Made by a program: the position numbers and the translations under genes. Of a DNA stretch of 64,000 nt, positions 8,201 through 16,818 are shown one piece after another (the first letter of the stretch is position 1; every line of letters begins with the position of its first letter). Source of the stretch: Citreimonas sp042096055 (GTDB lineage: Bacteria > Pseudomonadota > Alphaproteobacteria > Rhodobacterales > Rhodobacteraceae). The notes under the pieces were generated by a model. It saw only the letters and a list, made by a program, of their open reading frames with translations. It did no database searches and was not told where the DNA came from. The stretch lies in the NCBI RefSeq assembly GCF_042096055.1, contig NZ_JBELMH010000002.1:1-64000 (forward strand), in the 5' to 3' direction.

Positions 8201-10816
8201 TTGGCACAGCACGACACCGATCCCGCGACGATTCTCGGACAGATTCGCTGGCCTCTGCGGCTGACGCGGCTCGGCATGACGGCGGAACGTGGCGTGCGCG
8301 CCTTTTGGCCGCTGTGGTCCGTGATCATCGCCACGCTCGCCGTGCTGATGCTGGGCCTGCAGGATCTCGTATCGGTCGAATGGGTGTGGGGCGCCGGTCT
8401 GGTCGCCGCCGTTCTGGGCCTCTGCTCGCTGGTCTACGGCGTGCGGCGGTTCCGCCTGCCGCCGGAAGAGGCCGCGCTGGCCCGCCTCGACAATTCGCTG
8501 AAGGGCCATCCGATCCAGGCGGCGCTCGACCGGCAGGCGGTCGGGGCCACGGATACCGCGTCGCTGGCGGTCTGGCACGCGCACCAGCAGCGCATGCGCG
8601 ACCGCCTCGCCGCCGCCCGCGCGGTCGAACCCGACTTGCGCGTGGCGTCGTCGGACCCGTTCGCGCTGCGCTACGTCGCGCTCGTGGCGCTGTCGGTGGC
8701 GATCCTGTTCGGCTCGCTCATGCGGGTTCAGTCGGTGACGACCATGGGCGCGGGCGGCCCGGACCTGGCGCAAGGCCCCGCGTGGGAAGGCTGGATAGAG
8801 CCGCCTTCGTACACCCAGCTGCCGTCGGTCTACCTCAACGACATCACCGCGCCGGGGCTGGACGTGCCCGAGGGCGCGCAGATCACGTTGCGCATGTACG
8901 GCGAGGTCGGCGCGCTGAGCGTATCCGAGACCGTGTCGGGAACCGGCGAGACCGGGGTCGATCCGACCGAGACCGCGCAGGATTTCGAGGTCGTGCAGTC
9001 GGGCGAACTGGCCATCGACGGGCAGGGCGGCCGGGTCTGGCAGGTGGCGATGATCCCCGACCAGGCGCCCGAAGTCGCACGCGACGGCGAGATCGAGACC
9101 ACCTACGAAGGCGAAAGCCGCATCCCCTTCACCGCCACCGACGATCACGGCGTCGTGGCCGGCAACGCGCGGTTCACGCTGGCGCTGGACGAGGTCGACC
9201 GCCGCTACGGCCGCGAGATCGCGCCCGAATCGCGCCCCGCGCTCGAGGTGCCGCTGCCGATGCCTGTCGCCGGCGACCGGTCGGACTTTTCCGAACTGCT
9301 GATCGAGAATTACTCGCTTCATCCCTGGGCCAACCTGCCCGTACGGCTGGAACTGCAGGTCGAGGACGACCGCGGCCAGACGGCCCTGTCGCAGGTCGAG
9401 GTGCTGGACCTGCCCGGGCGCAACTTCTTCGACCCGGTCGCCTCGGCGCTGGTCGAGCAGCGCCAGGCGCTGCTGTGGAACCGGCAGAATGCGCGCGACG
9501 TGGCGCAGATCGTGCGCACGATCCTGCACCGCCCCGATTCGCTGTTCCGCGACGAGGCTCAGGCCGAAACGCTGCGCGGCATCCTCGCCAGCCTCGAAGA
9601 GGCCGTGCCCGAAGGGCTGACCGACCAGCAGCAGGCCGATCTGGCGCAGGCGCTGTGGGACCTCGCGCTCGATCTCGAAGAGGGCGACCTTGACGACGCG
9701 CGCGAACGCATGCAGCGCGCGCAGGAACGCCTGCAGGAGGCGATGCGCAACGGCGCCTCGGAGGACGAGATCGCCGAGCTGATGCAGGAACTGCGCGAGG
9801 CGACCGACGATTACCTGCGCCAGCTTGCGCGCGAACAGCAGCGCGAGCGCGAGCAGAACGGCGACATGGCCCAACAGGGCGACCCGCAGAACATGATGGA
9901 GATGTCGCAGAACGACCTGCAGCGCATGATGGATCGCATCCAAGAGCTGATGGAGCAGGGCCGCATGGCCGAAGCGCAGGAAGCGCTCGAGCAGCTTCAG
10001 CGGATGATGGAGAACATGCAGATCACCGAAGGCCAGGGCGGCCAAGGCCAAAGTCCGGGCGAGCAGGCGATGGAGGGCCTGTCCGAGACCCTGCGTGAAC
10101 AGCAGGGTCTGTCCGACGAGGCGTTCCGCGATCTGCAGGAACAGTTCAATCCCGGCCAGCAGGGGCAACAGGGCCAGCAAAGCCAGCAGGGGCAGGGGCA
10201 ACAGCAGGGGCAGGGCCAGCAGCCCGGCCAAGGGCAACAACCCGGCCAGCAGCCGGGGCAGGGCCAAGGTCAGGGGCAGGGGCAGGGGCAGGGGCAGGCC
10301 GAGAATGGCCAGTCGTTGGAAGAAAGCCTCGCCGATCGACAACGCGCGCTGCGCGACGAGCTGTCGCGCCAGCGGCGCAACCTGCCCGGACAGGGCACCG
10401 CGGAAGGTGACGAGGCGGCAGAGGCGCTCGGCCGCGCCGAAGGCGCAATGGACGACGCCGAACAAGCGCTGCGCGACGGCGACCTGCCGGGTGCGATCTC
10501 GGAACAATCCGAGGCGATGGAGGCGCTGCGCGAAGGGATGCGCAGCCTCGGCGAGGCGATGGCGCAACAGCAGCAGCAGGGCGGCCAGGGCGAGCAGGGC
10601 ATGGCCGACGGCGGCAATCCCGGCGAGCGTCGCGACCCTCTGGGCCGCAACCCGGGCGCGAACGGCCAGACGGGCACCGACGAAGGCCTGCTGCAGGGCG
10701 AGGACGTCTACCGCCGCGCGCGCGAGTTGCTGGACGAGATCCGCCGCCGCACGGGCGATGCCGAACGCCCGACGGCCGAGTTGGAATATCTGGAGCGGCT
10801 GCTGGAGCGGTTCTGA
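8201..10816 (+). CDS. TIGR02302 / DUF4175 family large membrane-anchored protein
   Basis: Protein of about 871 residues of the TIGR02302 (DUF4175) family found in alphaproteobacteria; function unknown. The N-terminal part has two membrane helices close together (about 37-70) and a third near 155-170, then a large periplasmic beta-rich region (about 190-400), then a long helical, Glu/Gln-rich coiled-coil part. A low-complexity Gln/Gly tract (QGQQGQQ.., encoded near 10150-10300) splits the C-terminal helical region. A GTG at 8168 would extend the ORF, but the TTG at 8201 is preferred because AGGAG stands seven bases upstream. The gene commonly follows lysA in these genomes. Confidence 0.86.
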   Translation: MAQHDTDPATILGQIRWPLRLTRLGMTAERGVRAFWPLWSVIIATLAVLMLGLQDLVSVEWVWGAGLVAAVLGLCSLVYGVRRFRLPPEEAALARLDNSLKGHPIQAALDRQAVGATDTASLAVWHAHQQRMRDRLAAARAVEPDLRVASSDPFALRYVALVALSVAILFGSLMRVQSVTTMGAGGPDLAQGPAWEGWIEPPSYTQLPSVYLNDITAPGLDVPEGAQITLRMYGEVGALSVSETVSGTGETGVDPTETAQDFEVVQSGELAIDGQGGRVWQVAMIPDQAPEVARDGEIETTYEGESRIPFTATDDHGVVAGNARFTLALDEVDRRYGREIAPESRPALEVPLPMPVAGDRSDFSELLIENYSLHPWANLPVRLELQVEDDRGQTALSQVEVLDLPGRNFFDPVASALVEQRQALLWNRQNARDVAQIVRTILHRPDSLFRDEAQAETLRGILASLEEAVPEGLTDQQQADLAQALWDLALDLEEGDLDDARERMQRAQERLQEAMRNGASEDEIAELMQELREATDDYLRQLAREQQREREQNGDMAQQGDPQNMMEMSQNDLQRMMDRIQELMEQGRMAEAQEALEQLQRMMENMQITEGQGGQGQSPGEQAMEGLSETLREQQGLSDEAFRDLQEQFNPGQQGQQGQQSQQGQGQQQGQGQQPGQGQQPGQQPGQGQGQGQGQGQGQAENGQSLEESLADRQRALRDELSRQRRNLPGQGTAEGDEAAEALGRAEGAMDDAEQALRDGDLPGAISEQSEAMEALREGMRSLGEAMAQQQQQGGQGEQGMADGGNPGERRDPLGRNPGANGQTGTDEGLLQGEDVYRRARELLDEIRRRTGDAERPTAELEYLERLLERF

Positions 10817-10876
10817 CGCCGTCGAAGGCGTCGATCGCGTTCGTTACGAACCGGAGCGCGCGAGCGCGCACAGATG

Positions 10877-10907
10877 CCGAGCCACCCGCCTCCGGCCGGT
10901 GGCTCGG
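10877..10907. terminator. Inverted repeat between convergent genes
   Basis: Perfect 10-bp arms CCGAGCCACC/GGTGGCTCGG with an 11-nt loop, in the 164 bp between the convergent TIGR02302 and arfB genes. It is placed as a bidirectional terminator, but neither strand has a strong U tract, so it may be a factor-dependent or processing stem. Confidence 0.5.
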
Positions 10908-10980
10908 GTTCCTCCGCCGCCATCGTCGGCAAGGGCGAGGAGCGGCAAGTGAAAGGCCGGCGTGGGCGGCGCGTCCCGCC

Positions 10981-11403
10981 TCAGCCGTCGGGGTCGACAC
11001 GCCCGCGCATCGCCTTGACCTCGCCGCGAACCTTCTTGGCCTTGAGGCGGCGTTTCTTTGCCCCGAGCGTCGGCTTCGTCGGGATGCGCCTCTTGGGCTT
11101 CTCGGTCGCGTTCACGATCAATTCGGCCAGCCGGTCGCGCGCGATCTCGCGGTTGCGGGCCTGGCTGCGCGTCTCGTCCACTTGCAGGACCAGCGCGCCC
11201 TCCTTGGTCCAGCGCCGGCCGGCCAGCCGCCGCAGTCGCGCCTTGACCGGTCCGGGCAGGTTGGGCGAGCGGTCGGCCTCGAACCGCAGCTCGACGGCCG
11301 AGGAGACCTTGTTCACGTTCTGCCCGCCCGGCCCCGAGGACCGGATGAACTGTTCCGTGATCTCCCAGTCCTCGATGGCGATGGTCGGCGTGATCCTGAG
11401 CAT
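10981..11403 (-). CDS. arfB: Alternative ribosome-rescue factor ArfB (peptidyl-tRNA hydrolase)
   Basis: 140-residue release-factor-like protein that releases peptides from ribosomes stalled on mRNAs lacking a stop codon. It has the catalytic GGQ within SSGPGGQNVNKV (22-33) and the basic C-terminal tail (about 100-135, rich in Lys and Arg) that enters the empty mRNA channel. Length matches ArfB/YaeJ rather than full release factors. It is read on the minus strand, convergent with the TIGR02302 gene, and starts at the ATG at 11403. Confidence 0.95.
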   Translation of the reverse strand: MLRITPTIAIEDWEITEQFIRSSGPGGQNVNKVSSAVELRFEADRSPNLPGPVKARLRRLAGRRWTKEGALVLQVDETRSQARNREIARDRLAELIVNATEKPKRRIPTKPTLGAKKRRLKAKKVRGEVKAMRGRVDPDG

Positions 11404-11460
11404 GCGACGACCTTAGAGGATTGCGCGGCGCGGAAAAGGGGAGGCCGGGTGCTGCAACTG

Positions 11461-11489
11461 AAAAGGGCCGCCCTGAACGGACGGCCCTT
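11461..11489 (-). terminator. Minus-strand terminator after the tiny ORF
   Basis: On the minus strand AAGGGCCG/CGGCCCTT forms an 8-bp stem with an 11-nt loop, and the 3' arm runs straight into CCCTTTTC. It would end the short transcript carrying the tiny ORF at 11558-11632, leaving arfB with its own promoter. Confidence 0.6.
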
Positions 11490-11557
11490 CGAGAATTCGG
11501 AGGCGAGTGCCGGAACGGCCCATGCCAAATCGGTTCGTCTTGACCAGGGGGCTGCCC

Positions 11558-11632
11558 CTAGATCGCGATCCCCCGCTTTGTTCCGACACCTTTCTCCAAT
11601 GCTTCTCTCGACACTGGATCACCTCCTTTCAT
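11558..11632 (-). CDS. Tiny ORF (18-24 aa) with an extreme Shine-Dalgarno
   Basis: On the minus strand an ATG at 11632 or a GTG at 11614 opens the same frame and ends at TAG (11558-11560), giving 24 or 18 residues (…VSREALEKGVGTKRGIAI). The bases just before the GTG read AAAGGAGGTGATCCA, which complements the whole 3' tail of 16S rRNA; such an SD implies very strong ribosome loading if the GTG is used. A short GGGG/CCCC stem follows the stop, and a terminator stands 70 bases on. No family is recognised. It may be a leader peptide, a small protein or a ribosome-loading decoy RNA. Confidence 0.4.
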   Translation of the reverse strand: MKGGDPVSREALEKGVGTKRGIAI

Positions 11633-11705
11633 TGTTGAAACACACCCCGAGGCTGCCACGGTCCGGCCCTTACTCAAAGCGTTTTCTTGCGTCGTTTGCC
11701 TAAAA

Positions 11706-12344
11706 TCAGACGGGACGCACAGGTTGCAGGCGCGCGACGATCAGGCGGAAGGGGATCAGGGCCACCAGCGCGATCGCCAGCTTGACGCCCCAGTCGGCCA
11801 CCGCCAGCGACACCCAGAGCGGCACCATCGGCCCGACGCCCAGAAGCGGCAGGACCTCTCCGGCCCAGGATACGTCGTTGGCGGGTTCGATCGCGGTCAG
11901 CGCGCCCGAGAAGGCAATGGTGAAGAACAGAGCCGTGTCCACGGACGAGCCGATCAGCGACGACGCCAGCGGCGCCGCCCACCAGCGGCGGTCGCGCAGC
12001 CGGTCGAAGATCGAGACGTCCAGCAGCTGCGCCGTCAGGAACGCGACGCCGGACCCGATAGCGACCCGCAGCGTCACGGCGGGGTAGGTATAGCCGTCGC
12101 CCTGCAGCATGATCTGCGTGCCGATCAACGAGCACAGGACACCGACCAGGAAGCCGGCGAAGACGACCTTGCGGGCGGCCCGCGGGCCGTAGAGACGGTT
12201 CATCAGGTCGGTGACCAGGAACGCAAGCGGATAGGTGAACGCCCCCCAGGTCAGCCACTGGCCGAACAGGAACTGGACGAGGATGTTCGAGGCCAGCACG
12301 ATGGCGGCCATGGCAAGGATGCCGGGAAGATGTGCGCGTGTCAT
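11706..12344 (-). CDS. yhhQ: VUT-family queuosine precursor transporter (YhhQ-like)
   Basis: 212-residue inner-membrane protein with about six hydrophobic helices and the family's FTYPLAFLVTDLMNRLYGP motif near 37-55, which matches the vitamin-uptake-transporter/YhhQ group that imports queuosine precursors (preQ0/preQ1). Length is normal. It is a single gene, 63 bp downstream of the esterase-like gene and upstream of the tiny ORF. The queuosine substrate is known for E. coli YhhQ; here it is inferred from family membership. Confidence 0.88.
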   Translation of the reverse strand: MTRAHLPGILAMAAIVLASNILVQFLFGQWLTWGAFTYPLAFLVTDLMNRLYGPRAARKVVFAGFLVGVLCSLIGTQIMLQGDGYTYPAVTLRVAIGSGVAFLTAQLLDVSIFDRLRDRRWWAAPLASSLIGSSVDTALFFTIAFSGALTAIEPANDVSWAGEVLPLLGVGPMVPLWVSLAVADWGVKLAIALVALIPFRLIVARLQPVRPV

Positions 12345-12407
12345 GAATGGACCCGTTTTTGCAAGGTTGCGGGGACTTGGCCCGGCCGCGTGCCGGACGT
12401 GCGCGCC

Positions 12408-13340
12408 TTAGCGCCTGGCCTCGCGCGGCGCAAGGGCGCCCGGCATCCGATACTCGACGAACTGGGTTTCCTGCAGCCTGAACTCGTTGTCGTCCGAGAT
12501 CATGGTCAGCGTGATCGCGCCCGTTCCGTCGCGCCAGACCGCCAGCCCCTCGAGATTGTCGTGCCGGCGTAGCGGCGAGGTCAGCAGCACGGTCTCGTCC
12601 TCCAGCCCGTCGGCGCCGACGACGAAGCGGCGCACGCGGCTGCGAAAGCCGATGCCCATGAACGCGCGTTCGAGCACATACAGGCGCCCGTCCGGGCCGA
12701 TCTCTGCGCCGACCGGCAGGAAGAAGATTCCGCGCCGTGGCAGCGTCAGGCGGTCGTCCCAGCCCTGCGCGGTGCGGCGCCAGACGGTGAAATCGCCCAT
12801 CCAGCGCACCGATTGCTCGGCGATGGTGTAGAGCGTGCCGTCCGCGTCAACGGTCAGCGCCTCGAGCCCGCGGTTCGCGGCGAACCTGACGAAGGCGGCG
12901 GGCGCGTCGACCGTCCGGGCGGCAATCTCTCTGGGCGGGTAGGCCCAGATGCGGTGGTTGCCCTCGAACGACACGAACACGGTGCCGTCGCGGCCACGCG
13001 CGATCCCCTCGGCATCGACCTGCTGCACCTTGGTGATCCGGCCATCGGTGTCCCGCAGCCGGCGGGCGGAGGCGTCGCGGATCTCGGTGATGCGGCCGTC
13101 CTCGCGGTGCAGGATGCCCTCGACCCGGTAGCCGCGATCCGTCACGGCCAGGAACTGCGTCCCGTCGGCCGACAGCGTCAGCCCCGAGAATCCGCCCAGG
13201 CCGTGGTCCTCGCGCGGCCAGACCGCGGTCTGCAGATGCTCGGCCTGCGGCCGGTCCTGCGCCAGGGCGGCGAGGCCGAGGCCTGCGGCCGCCAGCAGCA
13301 GGACAAGCGCCGGTCGCAGGCGCGCGGGGAAGAACGGCAT
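12408..13340 (-). CDS. Esterase-like activity of phytase family protein
   Basis: 310-residue exported protein: signal peptide (about 1-27, hydrophobic core LLLAAAGLGLAALA) followed by a six-bladed propeller-like domain with GGFSGLTLSADG (about 49-60), FVSFEGNHRIW (about 122-132), NRGLEALTVDADG (about 156-168) and a C-terminal DNLEGLAVW blade. It belongs to the esterase-like phytase family (PF13449); the substrate is unknown. It is probably periplasmic. The next minus-strand gene upstream is mepA, 12 bp away, so the two may share a transcript. Confidence 0.85.
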   Translation of the reverse strand: MPFFPARLRPALVLLLAAAGLGLAALAQDRPQAEHLQTAVWPREDHGLGGFSGLTLSADGTQFLAVTDRGYRVEGILHREDGRITEIRDASARRLRDTDGRITKVQQVDAEGIARGRDGTVFVSFEGNHRIWAYPPREIAARTVDAPAAFVRFAANRGLEALTVDADGTLYTIAEQSVRWMGDFTVWRRTAQGWDDRLTLPRRGIFFLPVGAEIGPDGRLYVLERAFMGIGFRSRVRRFVVGADGLEDETVLLTSPLRRHDNLEGLAVWRDGTGAITLTMISDDNEFRLQETQFVEYRMPGALAPREARR

Positions 13341-13352
13341 GGCTCCGGTGAC

Positions 13353-14255
13353 TCAGTCGGCGGCGAGAACCGCGGCGCACTGGCGCGGCAGGTCGGCCAT
13401 CGTCAGTTCGCGCTTGGGCGCGGGCGGCGGCGCGTCCGGATCGGCTGGCGGCGGGTTGAGGATGTTGTTCACCCAGGCCTGCGCATCGGCGCAGCCGTCG
13501 CCCGGCGGGGGCGGTGCCTGGTCGACGCAGCCCTCGGCGCCGCGCGGGCAGTTCAGGCGCACGTGGAAATGGTAGTGGTGGCCGTACCAGGGCCGGATCT
13601 TGGCCAGCCAGTCGCGGTTGCCGGTCTCCTCGGCGCACATGCGGACCTTGGCGGCGGGGAAGACGAAGATGCGCGCGACGCGCGGGTCGCTGGCGGCGGC
13701 CTTCATGATCTCGTGGTGCTGGCGGGTCCAGTTGTCGTTGGTGTAGGCGCCGTTGGCCCGCTGCAGCGAAATCGACGAGATGCTCTCGCGCTCGGCGCGC
13801 GACAGCGACAGGTCGGTCGCGGGCAGCATCCAGATGTCGGCGTCCAGACCGACTTGGTGGCTCGCGTGGCCGGTCAGCATCGGGCCGCCGCGCGGCTGGC
13901 TGAGGTCACCGACATACAGCCCGTTCCAGCCCGGCTGGCGCGCCGCGGCGCGGGACAGGTCGCCGAGGTAGTCGATCAGCTCGGGATGGCCCCAGTTGCG
14001 GTTGCGCGACAGGCGCATCGCCTGCCATGTCGGGCCGGTCTCGGGCAGCTGCTCGGCCCCGGCCAGGCAGCCCTTGGAGTAGCTTCCCAGCGGCTCGGCG
14101 CGCTGGCCGGATGCGGCGGGCACGGTGCCGAACAGCTGCTTGGCCTCGCGCGTGGACAGCACCGGGTCGAGCGGGGCCGAAACCTCGGGGACGCGGGGGG
14201 CGGACCCGCACGCGGCAAGCGCCAGCGACAGGCAGAGAAGGGCGGGGCGGATCAT
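13353..14255 (-). CDS. mepA: Penicillin-insensitive murein endopeptidase
   Basis: Zinc LAS-type peptidase that cleaves D-Ala-mDAP cross-links in peptidoglycan. The 300-residue protein has a lipoprotein-type signal (MIRPALLCLSLALAAC, Cys16), then HASHQVGLDADIW (about 130-142) and YGHHYHFHVR (about 224-233), the zinc-binding Asp and HxH pattern of MepA, with several paired cysteines. The ATG at 14255 overlaps the stop of the MFS gene (ATGA), so the two are coupled. The same frame stays open far upstream by high-GC chance; the signal sequence fixes the start. Confidence 0.94.
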   Translation of the reverse strand: MIRPALLCLSLALAACGSAPRVPEVSAPLDPVLSTREAKQLFGTVPAASGQRAEPLGSYSKGCLAGAEQLPETGPTWQAMRLSRNRNWGHPELIDYLGDLSRAAARQPGWNGLYVGDLSQPRGGPMLTGHASHQVGLDADIWMLPATDLSLSRAERESISSISLQRANGAYTNDNWTRQHHEIMKAAASDPRVARIFVFPAAKVRMCAEETGNRDWLAKIRPWYGHHYHFHVRLNCPRGAEGCVDQAPPPPGDGCADAQAWVNNILNPPPADPDAPPPAPKRELTMADLPRQCAAVLAAD

Positions 14256-15646
14256 CGAATGCGGTCTCCAGCAGGGTCGGTCCACCGTAGCAGAAACAAC
14301 CCGAGCGCGAAAAGCGCGATCACGGGCACAAAGCCCAACTGGTTGCTCTGCGTCCAGGCCGTCGCCACCGTGATCAGCGCCGGCGCCAGGAAGGCCGTGG
14401 CGCGCCCGGTCAGCGCAAACAGGCCGAAACCCTCGGCGGGCTTGCAGGGGTCGATGTGGCGCACCATCAGCGACCGCGAGGACGAATACAGCGCGCCGCC
14501 CGTGCCCCCGATGATCGCGCCGCAGATGTAGAAGACGATGTCCGGCACCGACGATCCGGCCGCGAGCGGCAGGCCCAGCAGCGACTCGCGGCTCATGCCG
14601 ACGATCACGACGCAGACGGCGATCAGCAGCCAGACGCATGTCAGGATCACCGGCTTCGGGCCGAAGCGTTGGTCGGCCATGCCGCCCACCCAGGACAGGA
14701 TGGCCGCCGCGATCGCCGCGATGATGCCGAAGACGCCGATCTGGACGATCTCCCAGTCCAGCACGAGCGCCGCGTAGACGCCACCGTAGGAATAGAGCGC
14801 GGTCAGCGCGTCGCGGTAGAACATCGAGCCCAGCAGGAAACTGCTGAAGCTGGGTCGCCGCGCCGCACCCCGGATCGTGGTCCCGAGTTCCGCGAACACC
14901 ATGCGCAGCGTCGGGCGAGCCATGCGCGGCACCGCCGGGTCGCGGCACCACAGCACGTAGGGCACCATGAACAGCGCGAACCACAGCGCGATGAACGGAC
15001 CCACGGCACGGGTTCCCTCGCGCGCGGCGGGGTCCAGCCCGAAGGCCGGCGGCAGGCCGATCAGCGTTGTGCCGCCCTCGTTCTCGGCGAAGAACAGCAG
15101 CATGACGAACAGCGACGCGACCCCGCCCCAGTAGCCGAACGCCACCGCCCCGCCCGAGATGCGCCCGACCTGCGCCGGCGTGCCGAGCGAGGGCAGCATC
15201 GCGTTATTGAGGTTGAAGGCCGCCTCGGACGCGGTGAAGCCGACCCAGAAGGCGACCAGCGCCAGGATCAGCCCGGTGCCGTCCGGCTGCAGCCCCCACA
15301 GCAGCGCCGCGCAGATCACCGTGATGCCCGAGAAGGCGTAGATCCACGGCAGCTTGCGCCCCGAAGCGTCGGCCCAGGCACCCAGCACCGGCGCCGACAG
15401 CGCGATCACCAGCCCGGACACCGTCTGCGCCGAGGACCACAGGCTTTGCGCCTGTGCCCGCGCGTTGCCGTCGGGAACACCCTGTGCGGCGAAATACTCG
15501 GCCGCGACCGAGGCGAAGTAGGGCGCGAAGATGAAGGTCAGACCCAGCGTGGCATAGGGCTGCTGGGCCCAGTCGAACATCATCCAGCCCCAGATGCGCC
15601 GGCGGCCGGTGTCCTTCGGGATTGCCTGTCGCGTCGTGTCCGCCAT
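14252..15646 (-). CDS. UMF1-family MFS transporter
   Basis: 464-residue inner-membrane transporter with about twelve hydrophobic helices. The start WGWMMFDWAQQPYATL and the helix-rich body match the UMF1 (Atg22-like) family of the major facilitator superfamily. Substrate unknown; some relatives are linked to amino acid or peptide movement. An in-frame GTG-rich extension exists upstream, but the ATG at 15646 has a purine-rich GGGGGGCAGG before it and gives the family's usual length. It is coupled to mepA by an ATGA overlap, so export or recycling of wall fragments is possible but only inference. Confidence 0.88.
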   Translation of the reverse strand: MADTTRQAIPKDTGRRRIWGWMMFDWAQQPYATLGLTFIFAPYFASVAAEYFAAQGVPDGNARAQAQSLWSSAQTVSGLVIALSAPVLGAWADASGRKLPWIYAFSGITVICAALLWGLQPDGTGLILALVAFWVGFTASEAAFNLNNAMLPSLGTPAQVGRISGGAVAFGYWGGVASLFVMLLFFAENEGGTTLIGLPPAFGLDPAAREGTRAVGPFIALWFALFMVPYVLWCRDPAVPRMARPTLRMVFAELGTTIRGAARRPSFSSFLLGSMFYRDALTALYSYGGVYAALVLDWEIVQIGVFGIIAAIAAAILSWVGGMADQRFGPKPVILTCVWLLIAVCVVIVGMSRESLLGLPLAAGSSVPDIVFYICGAIIGGTGGALYSSSRSLMVRHIDPCKPAEGFGLFALTGRATAFLAPALITVATAWTQSNQLGFVPVIALFALGLFLLRWTDPAGDRIR

Positions 15647-15727
15647 GCCTGCCCCCCGTGATGCCCGTCCCGGCCCTCGGCGGATCAAACAGCGGGGCCG
15701 GCGGGCTTGGCAAGGGCAATCGCGGGC

Positions 15728-16298
15728 CTACTGCGCGGCGAGGCCCGTGCGCGTGTCGGCTACTTCCTGCATCGGCGGCCAAGGGCGCTGATCCTCGGCC
15801 GCCAGCCAGGCCTCGACCCACCCGGGCAGCGGCGGCGAGGCCGCGTCGATGCCAAGCGCGGCGCAGACACGTTCCGGCGCGACGATGCCTTTCGCGTCGG
15901 TCACCGCGCTGCGGAAGACCGCATGGCCGGTACATTCGCCGTCGGGCCGGAACATCGCCTGCTCGATATACATGAACCGGCGGTCCCACGCGATCAGACG
16001 CGAGCGCATGACCACCCGGTCGAAGGCGCGCACCCGGCGGCGGTAGCGCACCGCCGTGCCGGCGATGGCCAGCCCCCAGCGTTCGCGCTTCATCACGGCG
16101 ACCAGCCCCGTGCGGATCGCAAGCGGGATGCGGCCGAGGTCGAAGATCGTCAGCGTGCGTCCGTTGTTGAGCTCCGCCCACATGTCCAGGTCCCATGGCC
16201 AGCAGATGTGATGCGACACATGAGTGCCCAGCACGTCCAGCGGGCCGGCGCGGCGGGCCAGAAGACCGTCCTTGAAAAGGCGCACGAAGGGATACATC
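15728..16298 (-). CDS. Acyl-CoA thioesterase (4HBT/hotdog fold)
   Basis: About 189 residues in a single hotdog domain. The segment CWPWDLDMWAELNNGRTLTIFDLGR (split around residues 31-55) has the Asp/Asn positions of 4-hydroxybenzoyl-CoA-thioesterase-like proteins and of mammalian THEM6-like enzymes. The likely role is hydrolysis of an acyl-CoA in the cytosol; chain length cannot be read from sequence. The ATG at 16298 (MYPFVRLF) is preferred over the longer reading because family members start close to this point. It is divergent from yggT. Confidence 0.75.
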
Positions 16299-16431
16299 GG
16301 CAAGGCTCCGGTTTGGTTTGCCGCGTCGGTGACCCGCTGTACACCGCGCGTCAACCAGAACATGGCGTCAGGCTTGCCCTCGCACGCCCGCGGCCTTACC
16401 TGTGGACGCAACCGAAAATGCCGAGGCGCCC

Positions 16432-16725
16432 ATGCAATCCCTGTTCCAGATCCTGATGCTGATCCTCGACGTCGTGTGGTTCATCATCATCGCGCACGTC
16501 ATCATGAGCTGGCTGATCAACTTCCAGGTTCTCAACCTGCGCCAGCCGCTCGTCGCGCAGATCTGGGACGGCCTGAGCCGCCTGCTCGAACCGCTCTACG
16601 CCCCGATCCGGCGCGTGCTGCCGCAGATGGGCGGGCTCGACCTTGCGCCGCTGGTGGCGCTGATCGCGGTGTACGCGCTGCGCATCATCCTGGCGAACAA
16701 TGCGGGCGCCTTCTACGGCTACTGA
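16432..16725 (+). CDS. yggT: YggT family membrane protein
   Basis: 97-residue integral membrane protein with two hydrophobic helices separated by a re-entrant amphipathic stretch (PLYAPIRRVLPQMGGLDLAPL). Relatives are often near cell division or pyrroline-5-carboxylate reductase genes, and some help osmotic-stress survival; the molecular role is unknown. The ATG at 16432 has GAGG five bases upstream and is chosen over a GTG at 16402. It is separated from recQ by a hairpin. Confidence 0.88.
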   Translation: MQSLFQILMLILDVVWFIIIAHVIMSWLINFQVLNLRQPLVAQIWDGLSRLLEPLYAPIRRVLPQMGGLDLAPLVALIAVYALRIILANNAGAFYGY

Positions 16726-16764
16726 CCTGCGGCCATGAGGACGGGTGGTCAGGCTTGATCACCC

Positions 16765-16789
16765 CAGCCCTTGTATGAGACAAGGGCTG
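16765..16789. terminator. Stem-loop between yggT and recQ
   Basis: Perfect 10-bp stem CAGCCCTTGT/ACAAGGGCTG with a 5-nt loop ATGAG. No U tract follows. It lies 39 bp after yggT and within a possible 5' extension of recQ, and argues against a recQ start at the TTG in its loop region. It may terminate yggT or modulate recQ. Confidence 0.55.
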
Positions 16790-16818
16790 CATTGTCAGAT
16801 ATGGTAGAAGCAGGCCCC

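Noticed and set aside
11611..11630. TGGATCACCTCCTTTC on the plus strand, identical to the 16S rRNA 3' end
   Set aside because: No other 16S sequence surrounds it; read on the minus strand it is simply a maximal Shine-Dalgarno.
16771..16800. TTG start for recQ at 16771
   Set aside because: It lies in the stem of a perfect 10-bp hairpin and has no ribosome site.
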